From the NCBI RefSeq assembly GCF_008386585.1, contig NZ_VUOB01000061.1:1-64000 (forward strand): 64,000 bases of DNA, in the 5' to 3' direction. Made by a program: the position numbers and the translations under genes. The DNA comes from Solihabitans fulvus. Its GTDB lineage: Bacteria; Actinomycetota; Actinomycetes; Mycobacteriales; Pseudonocardiaceae. Under the pieces are notes generated by a model. That model was not told the origin of the DNA, did not search any database, and saw nothing but the letters and a program-made list of their open reading frames with translations. Shown here piece by piece: positions 8,949 to 17,708 of this stretch; within the stretch, counting starts at the first letter, position 1; every line of letters begins with the position of its first letter.

Positions 8949-10034
8949 TCAGGGGAGGGTGACGACCTCCAGCACGTCGCGCGCGAACGGCGGCATCCAC
9001 CCGACCCCGCCGGACACGTAGATGGTGTGGCTGTCGTTGCCGACCAGCAGCCCCGACTGGAACGAGGAGTTCGCCGGGGTGAGGCCGAAGCCGGTGACGG
9101 TGTCCAGCAGCGTGCCGGTGTTCAGATCGACCACGCTGACCGAGTCCTGGCCGGTGTGGCCGAGGAACATGCGGGTGCCGTCCGGCGTGATCGCGATGCC
9201 GCCGCTGCCGTCGCCAAACGCAGGCAGCGCCTGGGCCAGCGCGTGGGTGGTGAGGTCGAGCCGGTCGAGCACCCCGCCGGGTCCGGCGACATAGCCGCAG
9301 TTGTGCACCGGATCCATCAGCGGCACGGAGATCCCGGTGCCGGACCGGCCGGCGAGCGTGCCGGCAGGCGTGGGTGGATTGCTGGTCGCGTCCAACAGCC
9401 TCAGCGAGCCGCTTCCGTTGGCGGACAGGTAGAGCTCGTGTCCGTCGGGCGCGATGGACAGGTAGACCGGCAGCAGGAAGTCGAGGTCGGTCTCGCCGGT
9501 GATCTGGTTGGTCGCGGTGTCGATCACCAGGATGCGGCCGTTGTCGACCTCGTCCTGGGTGCTCCTGCCGTACTGGGACACGTACAGCCAGTGGCCGTCC
9601 GGGCTCACCACGGCCCCGGTCAGGATGCCGAGCCCGGCCTCGGTGTCGGGCGGGTCGGGGACCGTGATGGTGGCGCTCACCGACTGCGTCGCCTCGTCGA
9701 TCACGCTGATCTTCTTCGCGTCCGGGGCGTAGACGTGGCGGCTGTCGGGGCTGATCGCGACGTCGAAGATGGTCGGGCCTGGTTGGTCGACCCGGACGGG
9801 GGTGACCTGGTTGGTGCTGGTGTCGAGGACGGACACGGTGCCGTCGGAGTCGTTGGGGAAGTATCCGAACCTGCCGTCCGGGCTCATCTTCAGGTTGCTG
9901 GTCCACTTGCCGAGGGCGAGGGTGGCCCGGACGGTCGCGGTGCTGGCCTCGGCGGCGGCCGTCGCGGCGAGGCAGGTCGCCCCGGCGAGCGCGGCGGCGA
10001 GCAGGGTCGCCACGGTCGCGCGGTGTCTGTTCAC
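8949..10034 (-). CDS. Secreted YncE-like beta-propeller protein
   Basis: A 361-residue protein with an N-terminal signal peptide (two Arg, then LLAAALAGATCLAATAAAEA, cleavage probably near residue 32). The rest is a seven-bladed beta-propeller of the lactonase/YncE (YVTN) type, with recurring SPDGxxxYV units: MSPDGRFGYFPN, ISPDSRHVYAPD, VSPDGHWLYVSQ, IAPDGHELYLSA, ITPDGTRMFLGH. Each blade is followed by a V-x-DxxT-N turn such as VLDTSTNQV or VIDTATNQI. The start is the GTG at 10034, preceded by AGAGGA. It is probably extracellular and non-enzymatic or binding. No lipobox or sortase signal is visible. It stands alone, ahead of the regulator it converges with. Confidence 0.8.
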   Translation of the reverse strand: MNRHRATVATLLAAALAGATCLAATAAAEASTATVRATLALGKWTSNLKMSPDGRFGYFPNDSDGTVSVLDTSTNQVTPVRVDQPGPTIFDVAISPDSRHVYAPDAKKISVIDEATQSVSATITVPDPPDTEAGLGILTGAVVSPDGHWLYVSQYGRSTQDEVDNGRILVIDTATNQITGETDLDFLLPVYLSIAPDGHELYLSANGSGSLRLLDATSNPPTPAGTLAGRSGTGISVPLMDPVHNCGYVAGPGGVLDRLDLTTHALAQALPAFGDGSGGIAITPDGTRMFLGHTGQDSVSVVDLNTGTLLDTVTGFGLTPANSSFQSGLLVGNDSHTIYVSGGVGWMPPFARDVLEVVTLP

Positions 10035-10162
10035 CGGAGGGGTCCTCTCGCCTGGCTGCACGGACAGTTCTCCATGCAACAGCAGGGCTTTCCGGCGCGG
10101 CACCGCCGCGGGCACCATCGTGGGCGGGGCCGCGCGGGGCCGGACAGCACAACCGGGGTGGG

Positions 10163-13100
10163 TCAGGACCGACCCAGCTTGTCGGCTATGTGGGCGGCCA
10201 CCGCCCGGCCCCGCCTGCTCAGCACGAGATCCGACGGCGGGTCGCCTGCCGAGGGTGCGGGTGTGACCAGATACCGGTAGAGCGATCCCTCCGCCTCCAG
10301 TTGCGCGAGCAGCGCCCGGTTCACGTCGGGGAAGTTCGCGTCGGTGTACCGCGTGCTGGTGGCCAGCCGGACGAGCCTGCGGTTGATCCGCAGCCGCGCG
10401 CGCCACGGCACCAGCCACGGCACCACCAGCAGCAGCGTCGCCGCGAACACGGCGGCCGTCACCAGCGTCGCCCTTACCCACCAGTGCGCTCCGGTCCACC
10501 AGTCGGCCAGCCCGCCGCCCGCCGCCGTCGAGGCGAAGCGCAGCACCAGCGCGCCAACGCCGAGATAGCCGAGCCCGTAGACGAATGCCCAACCCGACGT
10601 GATCGCCGCGGGATGCTCGGCCCGCACGGTGCGCCACGTGCCGTCCTGCCGTGCCCAGCGCCGCAGCGCCAGGCCGCCCATCGTGGCGCAACCGGCCGAC
10701 GCGGCCAGCAGCACGGTGCCACCGACGCCGACGGCCACCGGATGCCCGGCCAGCCAACGGACCACGCCCGCGCAGAAGTCCACAGTGGACGCGACGGCTC
10801 CCGAGCTGAACGCCGCGACGACCAGGGCGACGGCCGCGAGCACCGACAGCAACCGGCCCGGCCGGCGCGCCAGGTCGACGGCGACGGCCAGCGGCGTGCG
10901 CACCTGCGCCGGCAGGCTGCCGATCACGATCTGCCCCGCCGCAACCACACCGACGCCGACGAACGCCACGGAACCGTTGGCGCGCCCGGCTTCCGACGTG
11001 CTCAGGTCGGTCAGCGCGTACGCCAGCAACGGGATCACCGGCGACAGCAACACCAGGCCGTGCAGCACGGTCCCGGTGCGCAAAGCCGCGTACCCGAACG
11101 CGCCGAGCAGCGCGCCAGCGCCGAGCGCGCCAGCCGGCCCGGACAGCCACGTCGGCAGCGCGCCGAGCAGCGCCACCATTAGCAGCGCGCCGCCGACGGC
11201 GAGCCCGAACAGGCCGAGGAACCGCGCGGTGGAGCCACCTTTGGTCAGTCCCATGATCGCCCAGTACGGCAGCAGCGCGCCGCCGCGCAGCGTGCGGGTG
11301 ATCGGCCGCGCGGCGCGCAACCCGGCCTGCTCGCTGTCGGCCAGCGTCACCGCGACGGCCGCCGCGGTCGCGGCCGTGCGGATCAGCTGGTCGCTGGCGG
11401 CCTCCTCGCCGAGCGGCTCGCGGCCGACCCCGGCGCGGTCGAACGCCGTCAGCGCGGCCAACCCCAGCGCCACGCCGCCGCCCTCGTCGCGCGGGAAGTC
11501 CACCGGGAGGCGTTCGAGCTCGTCGAGCAGATTCTCGTACTCCACCAGGAAGAGCTCGCCGCGCGAGCGGGTGTCCGCGCCGGCCAGTCGATCGGCGAGC
11601 ACGGCCTGCCGCAGCATCGGCAGCTCCTCGGCCGCGATCCGCACGTGCAGGCCCCACGCGGCCAGCTCGGCCAGCCTGGTGAACGTGGGCGGCAGGTCGC
11701 CGTCGGCGATGGCGCTGTCGTGGACGTCGGTCAGCTCCCCGATCGCGCCCTCGATCGTGGCGGCGATGCCGGGATCGGCGGGCGGCGCGCCGAACAGCTC
11801 GGCGACCAGCGCGTCGATGTGTTGCCGCGCAAGCGATTCGGCGTCCTGCCGCAGCGGGGTCAGCTGGTTTTTGAGCAGGGCGACCCTGCGCAGGCGCTGC
11901 GGGTCGAACAGCACCCGGCACAGCATCGTCGCGCCGTCCAGCCTGCCCCAGATCCAGTCGTTGATCCGCCAGGACCGCTTGAGGAAACCGGAGAACCGGC
12001 CAAGCGCGAGGCCGCCCGCCTTGTCCCGAGGGCCGATGCTGTACTCGACGAAGGGGCTGCGGGTCTGGAGGCTGATCTGCACCAGCTCGACGGCCTGGTC
12101 CAGCAGGTCGGTCGACTCGTCGGCGAGGCAGTTGGTGGCGATCTCCAGCCCGACCAGCCTGGCCAGCCAGACCAGTTCCGGGCGGTCACCCAGCCCGGCC
12201 GCCAGCTCCGCCTCGGTCGGTTCGGCGGCCAGCAGCCCCTTCCACGGGTCGAGGTCGCCCCTGGCCAGGCCCGCGTCGTCGAGCCCGAGCAGCAGTTCCC
12301 TTGCGTGGGCGACGACGTGGCCGACCTCGAGGACGATCGCGCGGACGCGCTCGCCGGTCGCGTCGGGAGCCAGACCGGCTGGCTCGGCCGCGGTGTCGGT
12401 CGTCCCGTTGGACCTGGGCAACATCAGCCGCTTGTACCGGGACAGCCTGGCGGTCCAGTACCGCTCGTCCAGGTCGAGGCCGCGGCGCTCGGCCCACGGC
12501 CGGTCGATCTCCTCGCGCAGCCTGCGCAGCGTGCTCCTGGCCTCGTGCAGGCGTTCCCGCAGGTCGGCGGTGGGAGCCGTGCTGCTCGCGTCGATCGAGG
12601 GCACCACCCAGGCCAGCCGCTTGAGCAGGTCCAGCCCGACCGAGGCCAGCCGCTCGGCCATCGCGATGCCCCACGGCCACCCCGTGCCGTCCTCAGTCAG
12701 CCTGGCCGCGCAGCTCGGCGGCGGGTCCGCCGGCACGTAGGGCAGCTGCCCCTGCGCGCGGAACAGGCGGCGCTGCGCGGCCTCGCTGGCCCGCCGCACC
12801 CGGTCGAAGGACCACTCGGGGGACCGTTCGGCCTGCGCGGCGAGCTGGCGGGTGGCGAGGTTGCGCGCCGCCTGCCTGATCCGCAGGTCCCGGTAGTGCG
12901 GGTACAGCTCCGTCACCAGCGTGTACAGCCGCTCCGCGACCGACCTGGGGTCCGGCGCGCCGTTGGGCTGCTCGGCCAGCCGCGCCAGCAACGCCGCCCG
13001 GCCGCCCCGCCGCGCGGCCGCGGCGCGGTTGTGCTCGTTGACCCGCTCCACGTAGGTCCGGTTGCCCTGACTGGACATCGCGCCGAACAGCAGCCGCCCG

Positions 13101-14086
13101 CCCGCCACCGTGGTCGGCATCGCGGCCTGCTGGTCGGCGGCGGGCTCGGGACCCGAGGCCGAGGCGTGCGGGAACACCAGCAGCATCACCCGCCGCACGG
13201 CGTCCTTGGCCGGCATCCGGTCGATCGCCTCGAGGGCCTCCCTGGTCGGGGTGTTGGCCAGCACCCCGCCGTCCACCACGTACCTCGACCTGTCCGGCTG
13301 GTCGTGCTGGTCGGCCCAGGACGCGAACCGCGCCATGTCCGGCCTGCCGTCCTTGCAGGCCTCGCCGTGCACCGGCACGAAGGACGGCTCGAACGCGAAC
13401 GGGAACGACGCGGACGAGCGCGCAGCCAGCGCGAGCCTGCTGACGTGTTCGCGCAGCTCGGCGCCCTCGCAGGCGAAGTCGTCGCGGGCGCCGTCCGCAC
13501 CGGGCGGCGCGGCCCACTCGTAGGGGTCGCGCCGGAACCAGAACGAGCCCTGGTGCACCGACTGGCGCAGCGGCTGGCCGAGCGAGTCGACCTCCGCCCT
13601 CGGATAGCCGTGCAGCAGCGTCGTGGTGATCCGCAGGTCGATCGGCCGCTCCTCGGCCGGGTACGGGTCGAACCCGACGGTCAGCCGCTCCAGCATCTCC
13701 TCGAGGCGGGGCAGGAAGAACTCGTCGCCGCGCAGCAGCGACACCGGCGCGCCGCGGAACGGCGTGCGCAGCAGCTCCTCCATCCTGCCCTGCTCTGACC
13801 ACAGGTCGCGCAGGCTGCGCAGGTCGGCGTTCGCGTTCACCTGGGACATCGCCAGAGCGGCCCCGTTGATGCCGCCGGCCGACGTGCCGCTGATGACGTC
13901 CGCGCGGGCCACGCAGCCGACCATGTCCAGCAGGTGTTGGTAGCAGGACGCCGCTCGGGTCAGGCGGTCCAGTTCGAGGACGACCCCGCCCATCCACACG
14001 GCCAGGCTGACCCCGCCGTTGAGGACCACCGCGAAGCGGATCTCCTCCGGCGGCACGCGGTCGCCGTCGTCGCCGGGCTCGGACAT
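10163..14086 (-). CDS. Large patatin-like protein with membrane segments
   Basis: A 1307-residue protein. The N-terminal 320 residues are a patatin-like phospholipase domain: FAVVLNGGVSLAVWMGG (oxyanion loop), ISGTSAGGINGAALA (nucleophile Ser in GTSAGG) and the second dyad residue in YVVDGGVLANTPT. A long, mainly helical middle follows, then five or more hydrophobic spans between about residues 950 and 1260 (for example FLGLFGLAVGGALLMVALLG). This matches the actinobacterial patatin-related protein family of about this length. The start is the ATG at 14086, with GAGGGG upstream. The longer frame adds 19 residues without support. It may hydrolyse acyl esters at the membrane. The substrate is unknown. 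It is transcribed alone, between two AfsR-type regulators. Confidence 0.8.
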   Translation of the reverse strand: MSEPGDDGDRVPPEEIRFAVVLNGGVSLAVWMGGVVLELDRLTRAASCYQHLLDMVGCVARADVISGTSAGGINGAALAMSQVNANADLRSLRDLWSEQGRMEELLRTPFRGAPVSLLRGDEFFLPRLEEMLERLTVGFDPYPAEERPIDLRITTTLLHGYPRAEVDSLGQPLRQSVHQGSFWFRRDPYEWAAPPGADGARDDFACEGAELREHVSRLALAARSSASFPFAFEPSFVPVHGEACKDGRPDMARFASWADQHDQPDRSRYVVDGGVLANTPTREALEAIDRMPAKDAVRRVMLLVFPHASASGPEPAADQQAAMPTTVAGGRLLFGAMSSQGNRTYVERVNEHNRAAAARRGGRAALLARLAEQPNGAPDPRSVAERLYTLVTELYPHYRDLRIRQAARNLATRQLAAQAERSPEWSFDRVRRASEAAQRRLFRAQGQLPYVPADPPPSCAARLTEDGTGWPWGIAMAERLASVGLDLLKRLAWVVPSIDASSTAPTADLRERLHEARSTLRRLREEIDRPWAERRGLDLDERYWTARLSRYKRLMLPRSNGTTDTAAEPAGLAPDATGERVRAIVLEVGHVVAHARELLLGLDDAGLARGDLDPWKGLLAAEPTEAELAAGLGDRPELVWLARLVGLEIATNCLADESTDLLDQAVELVQISLQTRSPFVEYSIGPRDKAGGLALGRFSGFLKRSWRINDWIWGRLDGATMLCRVLFDPQRLRRVALLKNQLTPLRQDAESLARQHIDALVAELFGAPPADPGIAATIEGAIGELTDVHDSAIADGDLPPTFTRLAELAAWGLHVRIAAEELPMLRQAVLADRLAGADTRSRGELFLVEYENLLDELERLPVDFPRDEGGGVALGLAALTAFDRAGVGREPLGEEAASDQLIRTAATAAAVAVTLADSEQAGLRAARPITRTLRGGALLPYWAIMGLTKGGSTARFLGLFGLAVGGALLMVALLGALPTWLSGPAGALGAGALLGAFGYAALRTGTVLHGLVLLSPVIPLLAYALTDLSTSEAGRANGSVAFVGVGVVAAGQIVIGSLPAQVRTPLAVAVDLARRPGRLLSVLAAVALVVAAFSSGAVASTVDFCAGVVRWLAGHPVAVGVGGTVLLAASAGCATMGGLALRRWARQDGTWRTVRAEHPAAITSGWAFVYGLGYLGVGALVLRFASTAAGGGLADWWTGAHWWVRATLVTAAVFAATLLLVVPWLVPWRARLRINRRLVRLATSTRYTDANFPDVNRALLAQLEAEGSLYRYLVTPAPSAGDPPSDLVLSRRGRAVAAHIADKLGRS

Positions 14087-14217
14087 GACGCTCGCCCCCT
14101 CAGCCGGACCGGCGACTCCGTTGGGCCGATCCGTACACGGCATAGAAATCCATCGGCCGGGCGGCCCTCGGGGTTAGCACTCCCGCACGCGTCCGTTCGG
14201 GTGAGAACGCATTTTGG

Positions 14218-17200
14218 TCACCCGCCGTGTTCGAGCTGGTAACGCACCTGCCGCGCCTCGGTCAGGCCGAGATCGACGTAGATGGCCAGCGCCAGCCGCC
14301 AGTGCCGGCGGGCCGCCTCCGGGTCGCAGACGTGCAGCGTGGCGGCGATGCCGTCGTGCGCGCGGGCCTGCTGGTAGGGGTTGTCGGTGCGTTCCGCCAG
14401 CGACAGCGCGTGCTGGTGGTGCAGCCTGCCGGCGTGCCGACGCCCGGCCGCGCGGCACGCCTCGCCGTAGTCGTTGAGCAGCTCGCTCTGCCCGTCCCGG
14501 TCGCCGGCCGCGCGCGCCGCGTCGAGCGCAAGGTGCAGGTGCTCCAGCGCCTCCGCGCAGCGGCCGAGCCGCAGGTAGACGATGCCGAGGGCGCCCAGCG
14601 CCTTGCCCTCGCCGCGCTGGTAGCCGATCCGCCGGTTCAGCTCGAGCGCCCGGTCCAGGTGGTCCAGCGCCTCGGGATAGCGGCCGAGCCTTCCGTACAG
14701 GCCGCCGAGGTTGGCCAGCGTGTGCGCCTCGCCCCACTGGTAGCCGACCTGGCGGTTGATGGCCAGCGCCCGCTCCTGGTGGTCCAGCGCCTCCGCGCAG
14801 CGGTTCAGCCGGGCGTAGACGGTGCCGAGCAGGCCGAGGACGCGTCCCTCGCCGCGCTCGTAGCCGACCTGCCGGTTCAGGTCGAGCGCCTGGTGCAGGT
14901 GGTCGAGCGCGTCGTGGTACCTGCCGAGCCGCGCGTAGACGTTGCCAAGGTTGCCCAGCGCGTTCGCCTCGCCCCACTGGTAGGCGACCTGCCGGTTGAG
15001 GGTCAGCGCGCGCTGGTGGTTCGCCAGCGCCTCCAGCGGCCGGCCCAGCCTGCCGTAGAGGTTGCCGAGGTTGGCCAGCGTGTGGCCCTCGCCCCTGCGG
15101 TCGCCGAGCTCCCGTTGCAGCGCGAGCGCCTGCTCGACGTGCGTGAGCGCGTCCTCGTAGCGGCCCAACTGGCGGTACACCACGCCGAGGTTGTTCAGCG
15201 TGGACGCCTCGCCGCGCTGGTCGCCGATCTGGCGGTGCAGCGCCAACGCCTCCTGGAGGTGGTCGAGCGCCTCGGTGTGCCGGCGCACCATCCAGTAGGC
15301 GATGCCGAGGTTCTTCAGCGTCTCCGCCCGCGCGTGGCTGTCCGCGCGCTGCCGCGCCGCGGTCAGCGCGTGCTGGTGCGTGGCGATCCAGTCGTGGATG
15401 TGGTTGCGGGTGAAGTAGAAGCGCCACAACGCGTGCGGCAGCTGCCAGGCGTGTGTGCGGCCGGTGCTCGCCGCGTAGGCGATGACGGCGCTGAGGTTCG
15501 CGTGCTCGGCGTCCAGCCACGCGACGGCCTCGGCGAAGTCGGGCAGCTGCGGCGTGTACGCGGGCGGCTTGGCCGTGTCGATGGTCGGCGGCTGCCGGTG
15601 CGGCTGGAAGTGTTGCGCGGCAAGGACTGTGGCGTGCAGGTAGTAGTCGAGCATCCTGGTCACCGCCGCGTACCTGACGTGTTCGTCGTCGGTCTCCTGC
15701 GCGATGGTGCGCGCGTGGTGGTGCAGCAGGTCGTGGAACCGGTACCGGCCGGGTGAGCGCTGTTGCAGCAGGTGCACGTCCACCAGGTCCTCGAGCAGCT
15801 GCTCGACCTCGCCGAGCGAGCGGTCGGCCAGCGCGGCGGCGGCGTAGGCGTCGAAGTCCGGGCCGGGCACCAGGCCGAGCAGCCGGAACAGGCGCTGCTG
15901 CGCGGTGTCGAGGTGTTGGTAGGACAGGGTGAACGCGGCGGCGACGCTGCGGTCCCCGACGGCAAGCTCGGTCAGATACTGCTGGTTCTCGCGCAGCCGC
16001 GCGGCCAGGTGCGCCGTGGTCCACGCGGGCCGCTGCCGCAGCCGGGCGGCGGCGATGCGCAGCGCCAGCGGCAGGTATCCGCAGAGCCTGGCCACCTCGT
16101 CGGTCGCGTCGGGGTCGGTGGTGGCCCGCTCGTCCCCGGCGACGTGCGCGAACAGCGCCCGCGCGTCGGCGGGCGGCAGCACGTCCATCGACAGTGTGTG
16201 CGCCGCCTCAAGCGCGGCCAGCCTGCGGCGGCTCGTGACCAGCACCAGGCAGCCCGACGCGCCGGGCAGTAGCGGGCGGACCTGGGCGGCGCTGGCCGCG
16301 TTGTCCAGCACCACCAGCGCCCTGCGGCCGGCCAGCTCGGCGCGCCACAGCGCGGCCCTGGCCTCCATGCTGTCGGGGATCTTCTCGCCGGGCACGCCGA
16401 GCGCGCGCAGCAGCGTCTCCAGCGCGACACCCGGCTCGACCGGATCGTGCCCCGCGGTGTGCGCGTGCAGGTCGATGAACAGCTGCGCGTCCGGGTAGCG
16501 GGCGGTGAGCTGGTGCGCCGCGTGCACGGCGAGGGTGGTCTTGCCGATGCCGGCCATCCCGTCGATGGCGGCGATCACCACGGCGGCCCCGGCCTCCTCG
16601 GCGGAGGGCAGCGCGGCGAGCAGCCTGCGCACCTCGGCGTCGCGGCCGGTGAAGTCGGCGACGTCGCCGGGCAGGTCGTTGCGCCGCACCGGGACCGAGG
16701 GTGGCTCCTGGGGCTGCGCCGCGGACAGCTCCGGCGCGCCGCGCAGGATCCGCTGGTGCAGGTCGGTCAGCTCGGCGCCGGGGTCGATGCCCAGCTCGCG
16801 CACCATGGTCCGCCTGGCGTCCTGGAACGCCTGGAGCGCCTCGGCCTGCCGCCCTGACCGGTACAGAGCGAGCATCAAATGCCCGTGCAGCCGTTCCCGC
16901 AGGGGATGGGCGGCCACCAGCGCGGTCAGCTCGGGGATCAGCTCCACGTGCCGGCCGAGCTCCAGCTCGACCTCGGCGTACTCCTCGGTCGCGGCGAGGT
17001 GCTCCTCGCCGAGGCCGAACGCCTGCGCCTGGGCGAACGAGCCGGGCACGCCGGTGAACGCCGCCCCGCGCCACAGCGCGAGCGCGGCCTGGAACTCCTT
17101 CGCGGCCTCGTCGTACAGCTCCGCGGTGGCCGCCGACCTGGCCCGCTCCACGTGGCCGCGGAAGATCCCCAGGTCCAGCTCGCCGGGGTCGACCCGCAGC

Positions 17201-17475
17201 CGGTAGCCGGCCTGATGGGTGACGATCCGCTCGCCGCCAGCTGGCTCGACCGCGGCCAGCGCCCTGCGCAGCCGGAACACGTAGGTCTGGAGCGCCGCCG
17301 TCACCGTGCCGGGCAGGTCCTCCTCCCACAGCGCGTGCCCCAACCGCTCCACCGACACCACGCGGTTGGCCTGCATGATCAGGGCGGACAGCAGCGCAAG
17401 CTGTTTCGCCCCGCCGAGCCGCACCTGGCCCTGCGACCCCCAGACCTCGACCGGACCCAGAATTCGGAACTCCAC
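14218..17475 (-). CDS. AfsR/SARP-type regulator with long TPR array
   Basis: A 1085-residue paralogue of the regulator at 6137. The N-terminal winged helix (MEFRILGPVEVWG) and BTAD domain end in ELGIDPGAELTDLHQRIL. The NB-ARC P-loop is GMAGIGKTT at about 307-315, with LVVLDNAASAAQVRPLLPG following. The C-terminus carries eight consecutive 40-residue TPR units (residues 711-1030), six of them nearly identical. The GTG start at 17475 is fixed by alignment with the paralogue. The upstream gap of 233 bases holds several inverted and direct repeats that could be binding sites. Its role as activator of a secondary-metabolite cluster is inferred from the family. The nearest cluster begins 11 kb away, beyond the suf operon. 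Confidence 0.9.
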   Translation of the reverse strand: MEFRILGPVEVWGSQGQVRLGGAKQLALLSALIMQANRVVSVERLGHALWEEDLPGTVTAALQTYVFRLRRALAAVEPAGGERIVTHQAGYRLRVDPGELDLGIFRGHVERARSAATAELYDEAAKEFQAALALWRGAAFTGVPGSFAQAQAFGLGEEHLAATEEYAEVELELGRHVELIPELTALVAAHPLRERLHGHLMLALYRSGRQAEALQAFQDARRTMVRELGIDPGAELTDLHQRILRGAPELSAAQPQEPPSVPVRRNDLPGDVADFTGRDAEVRRLLAALPSAEEAGAAVVIAAIDGMAGIGKTTLAVHAAHQLTARYPDAQLFIDLHAHTAGHDPVEPGVALETLLRALGVPGEKIPDSMEARAALWRAELAGRRALVVLDNAASAAQVRPLLPGASGCLVLVTSRRRLAALEAAHTLSMDVLPPADARALFAHVAGDERATTDPDATDEVARLCGYLPLALRIAAARLRQRPAWTTAHLAARLRENQQYLTELAVGDRSVAAAFTLSYQHLDTAQQRLFRLLGLVPGPDFDAYAAAALADRSLGEVEQLLEDLVDVHLLQQRSPGRYRFHDLLHHHARTIAQETDDEHVRYAAVTRMLDYYLHATVLAAQHFQPHRQPPTIDTAKPPAYTPQLPDFAEAVAWLDAEHANLSAVIAYAASTGRTHAWQLPHALWRFYFTRNHIHDWIATHQHALTAARQRADSHARAETLKNLGIAYWMVRRHTEALDHLQEALALHRQIGDQRGEASTLNNLGVVYRQLGRYEDALTHVEQALALQRELGDRRGEGHTLANLGNLYGRLGRPLEALANHQRALTLNRQVAYQWGEANALGNLGNVYARLGRYHDALDHLHQALDLNRQVGYERGEGRVLGLLGTVYARLNRCAEALDHQERALAINRQVGYQWGEAHTLANLGGLYGRLGRYPEALDHLDRALELNRRIGYQRGEGKALGALGIVYLRLGRCAEALEHLHLALDAARAAGDRDGQSELLNDYGEACRAAGRRHAGRLHHQHALSLAERTDNPYQQARAHDGIAATLHVCDPEAARRHWRLALAIYVDLGLTEARQVRYQLEHGG
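14386..15345 (-). repeat. Eight 120-bp tandem TPR-coding repeats
   Basis: Eight head-to-tail 120-bp units encode 40-residue TPRs, each built like GYQWGEAHTLANLGGLYGRL followed by GRYPEALDHLDRALELNRRI. The six units between 14506 and 15225 are the most alike. The unit length is exactly 40 codons throughout with no frame slips, which suggests recent expansion by unequal recombination rather than ancient divergence. Confidence 0.85.
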
Positions 17476-17540
17476 CGCACACGCCCCCCGCCGTCACTCA
17501 TCCGGCGCGTCAGCCGTCACCTCGGCCTGTGCCACGACTC

Positions 17541-17584
17541 TATAGAAATTCGCCTCGGCGCCGCCGCTGGATAACCGGCGGCGG
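17541..17584 (-). promoter_or_regulatory. Possible promoter/inverted repeat of the AfsR-type gene
   Basis: Read on the minus strand, TATAGA (17546-17541) resembles a -10 element about 66 bases before the GTG start at 17475. Just upstream, 17561-17584 forms a 10-bp stem (one T-G pair) with loop ATAA, where a -35 or operator would be. The same ATTTCTAT context appears ahead of the patatin gene (about 14142-14149). The stem could equally be a terminator for mptB, which reads into this gap, but no T-run follows. Confidence 0.35.
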
Positions 17585-17657
17585 GTGGGCCAGAAAGACC
17601 ACGGTGTCCGGTAGCGGCTGGTCAGTGCCTCTCCTGCTGGTTCGGCGGGTTCGCTGC

Positions 17658-17687
17658 CGGCGAATTCCGGATTAATCCGGCGAATTC
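17658..17687. repeat. Direct repeats around a perfect palindrome
   Basis: CGGCGAATTC occurs at 17658-17667 and again at 17678-17687, exactly 20 bases apart. Between and overlapping them is the perfect 14-bp palindrome CCGGATTAATCCGG (17667-17680). The block lies between the end of mptB and the start of the AfsR-type gene. Direct repeats spaced about two helical turns apart are the usual form of SARP binding sites, so an autoregulatory site is possible. Confidence 0.4.
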
Positions 17688-17708
17688 GCGCCAGCGTCGC
17701 GCAGCGCG

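Noticed and set aside
14174..14182. TTAGCACTC, the left half of a CIRCE heat-shock operator, ahead of the SARP/patatin gap
   Set aside because: The second half (GAGTGCTAA) is missing at the required 9-base distance and no chaperone gene is near.
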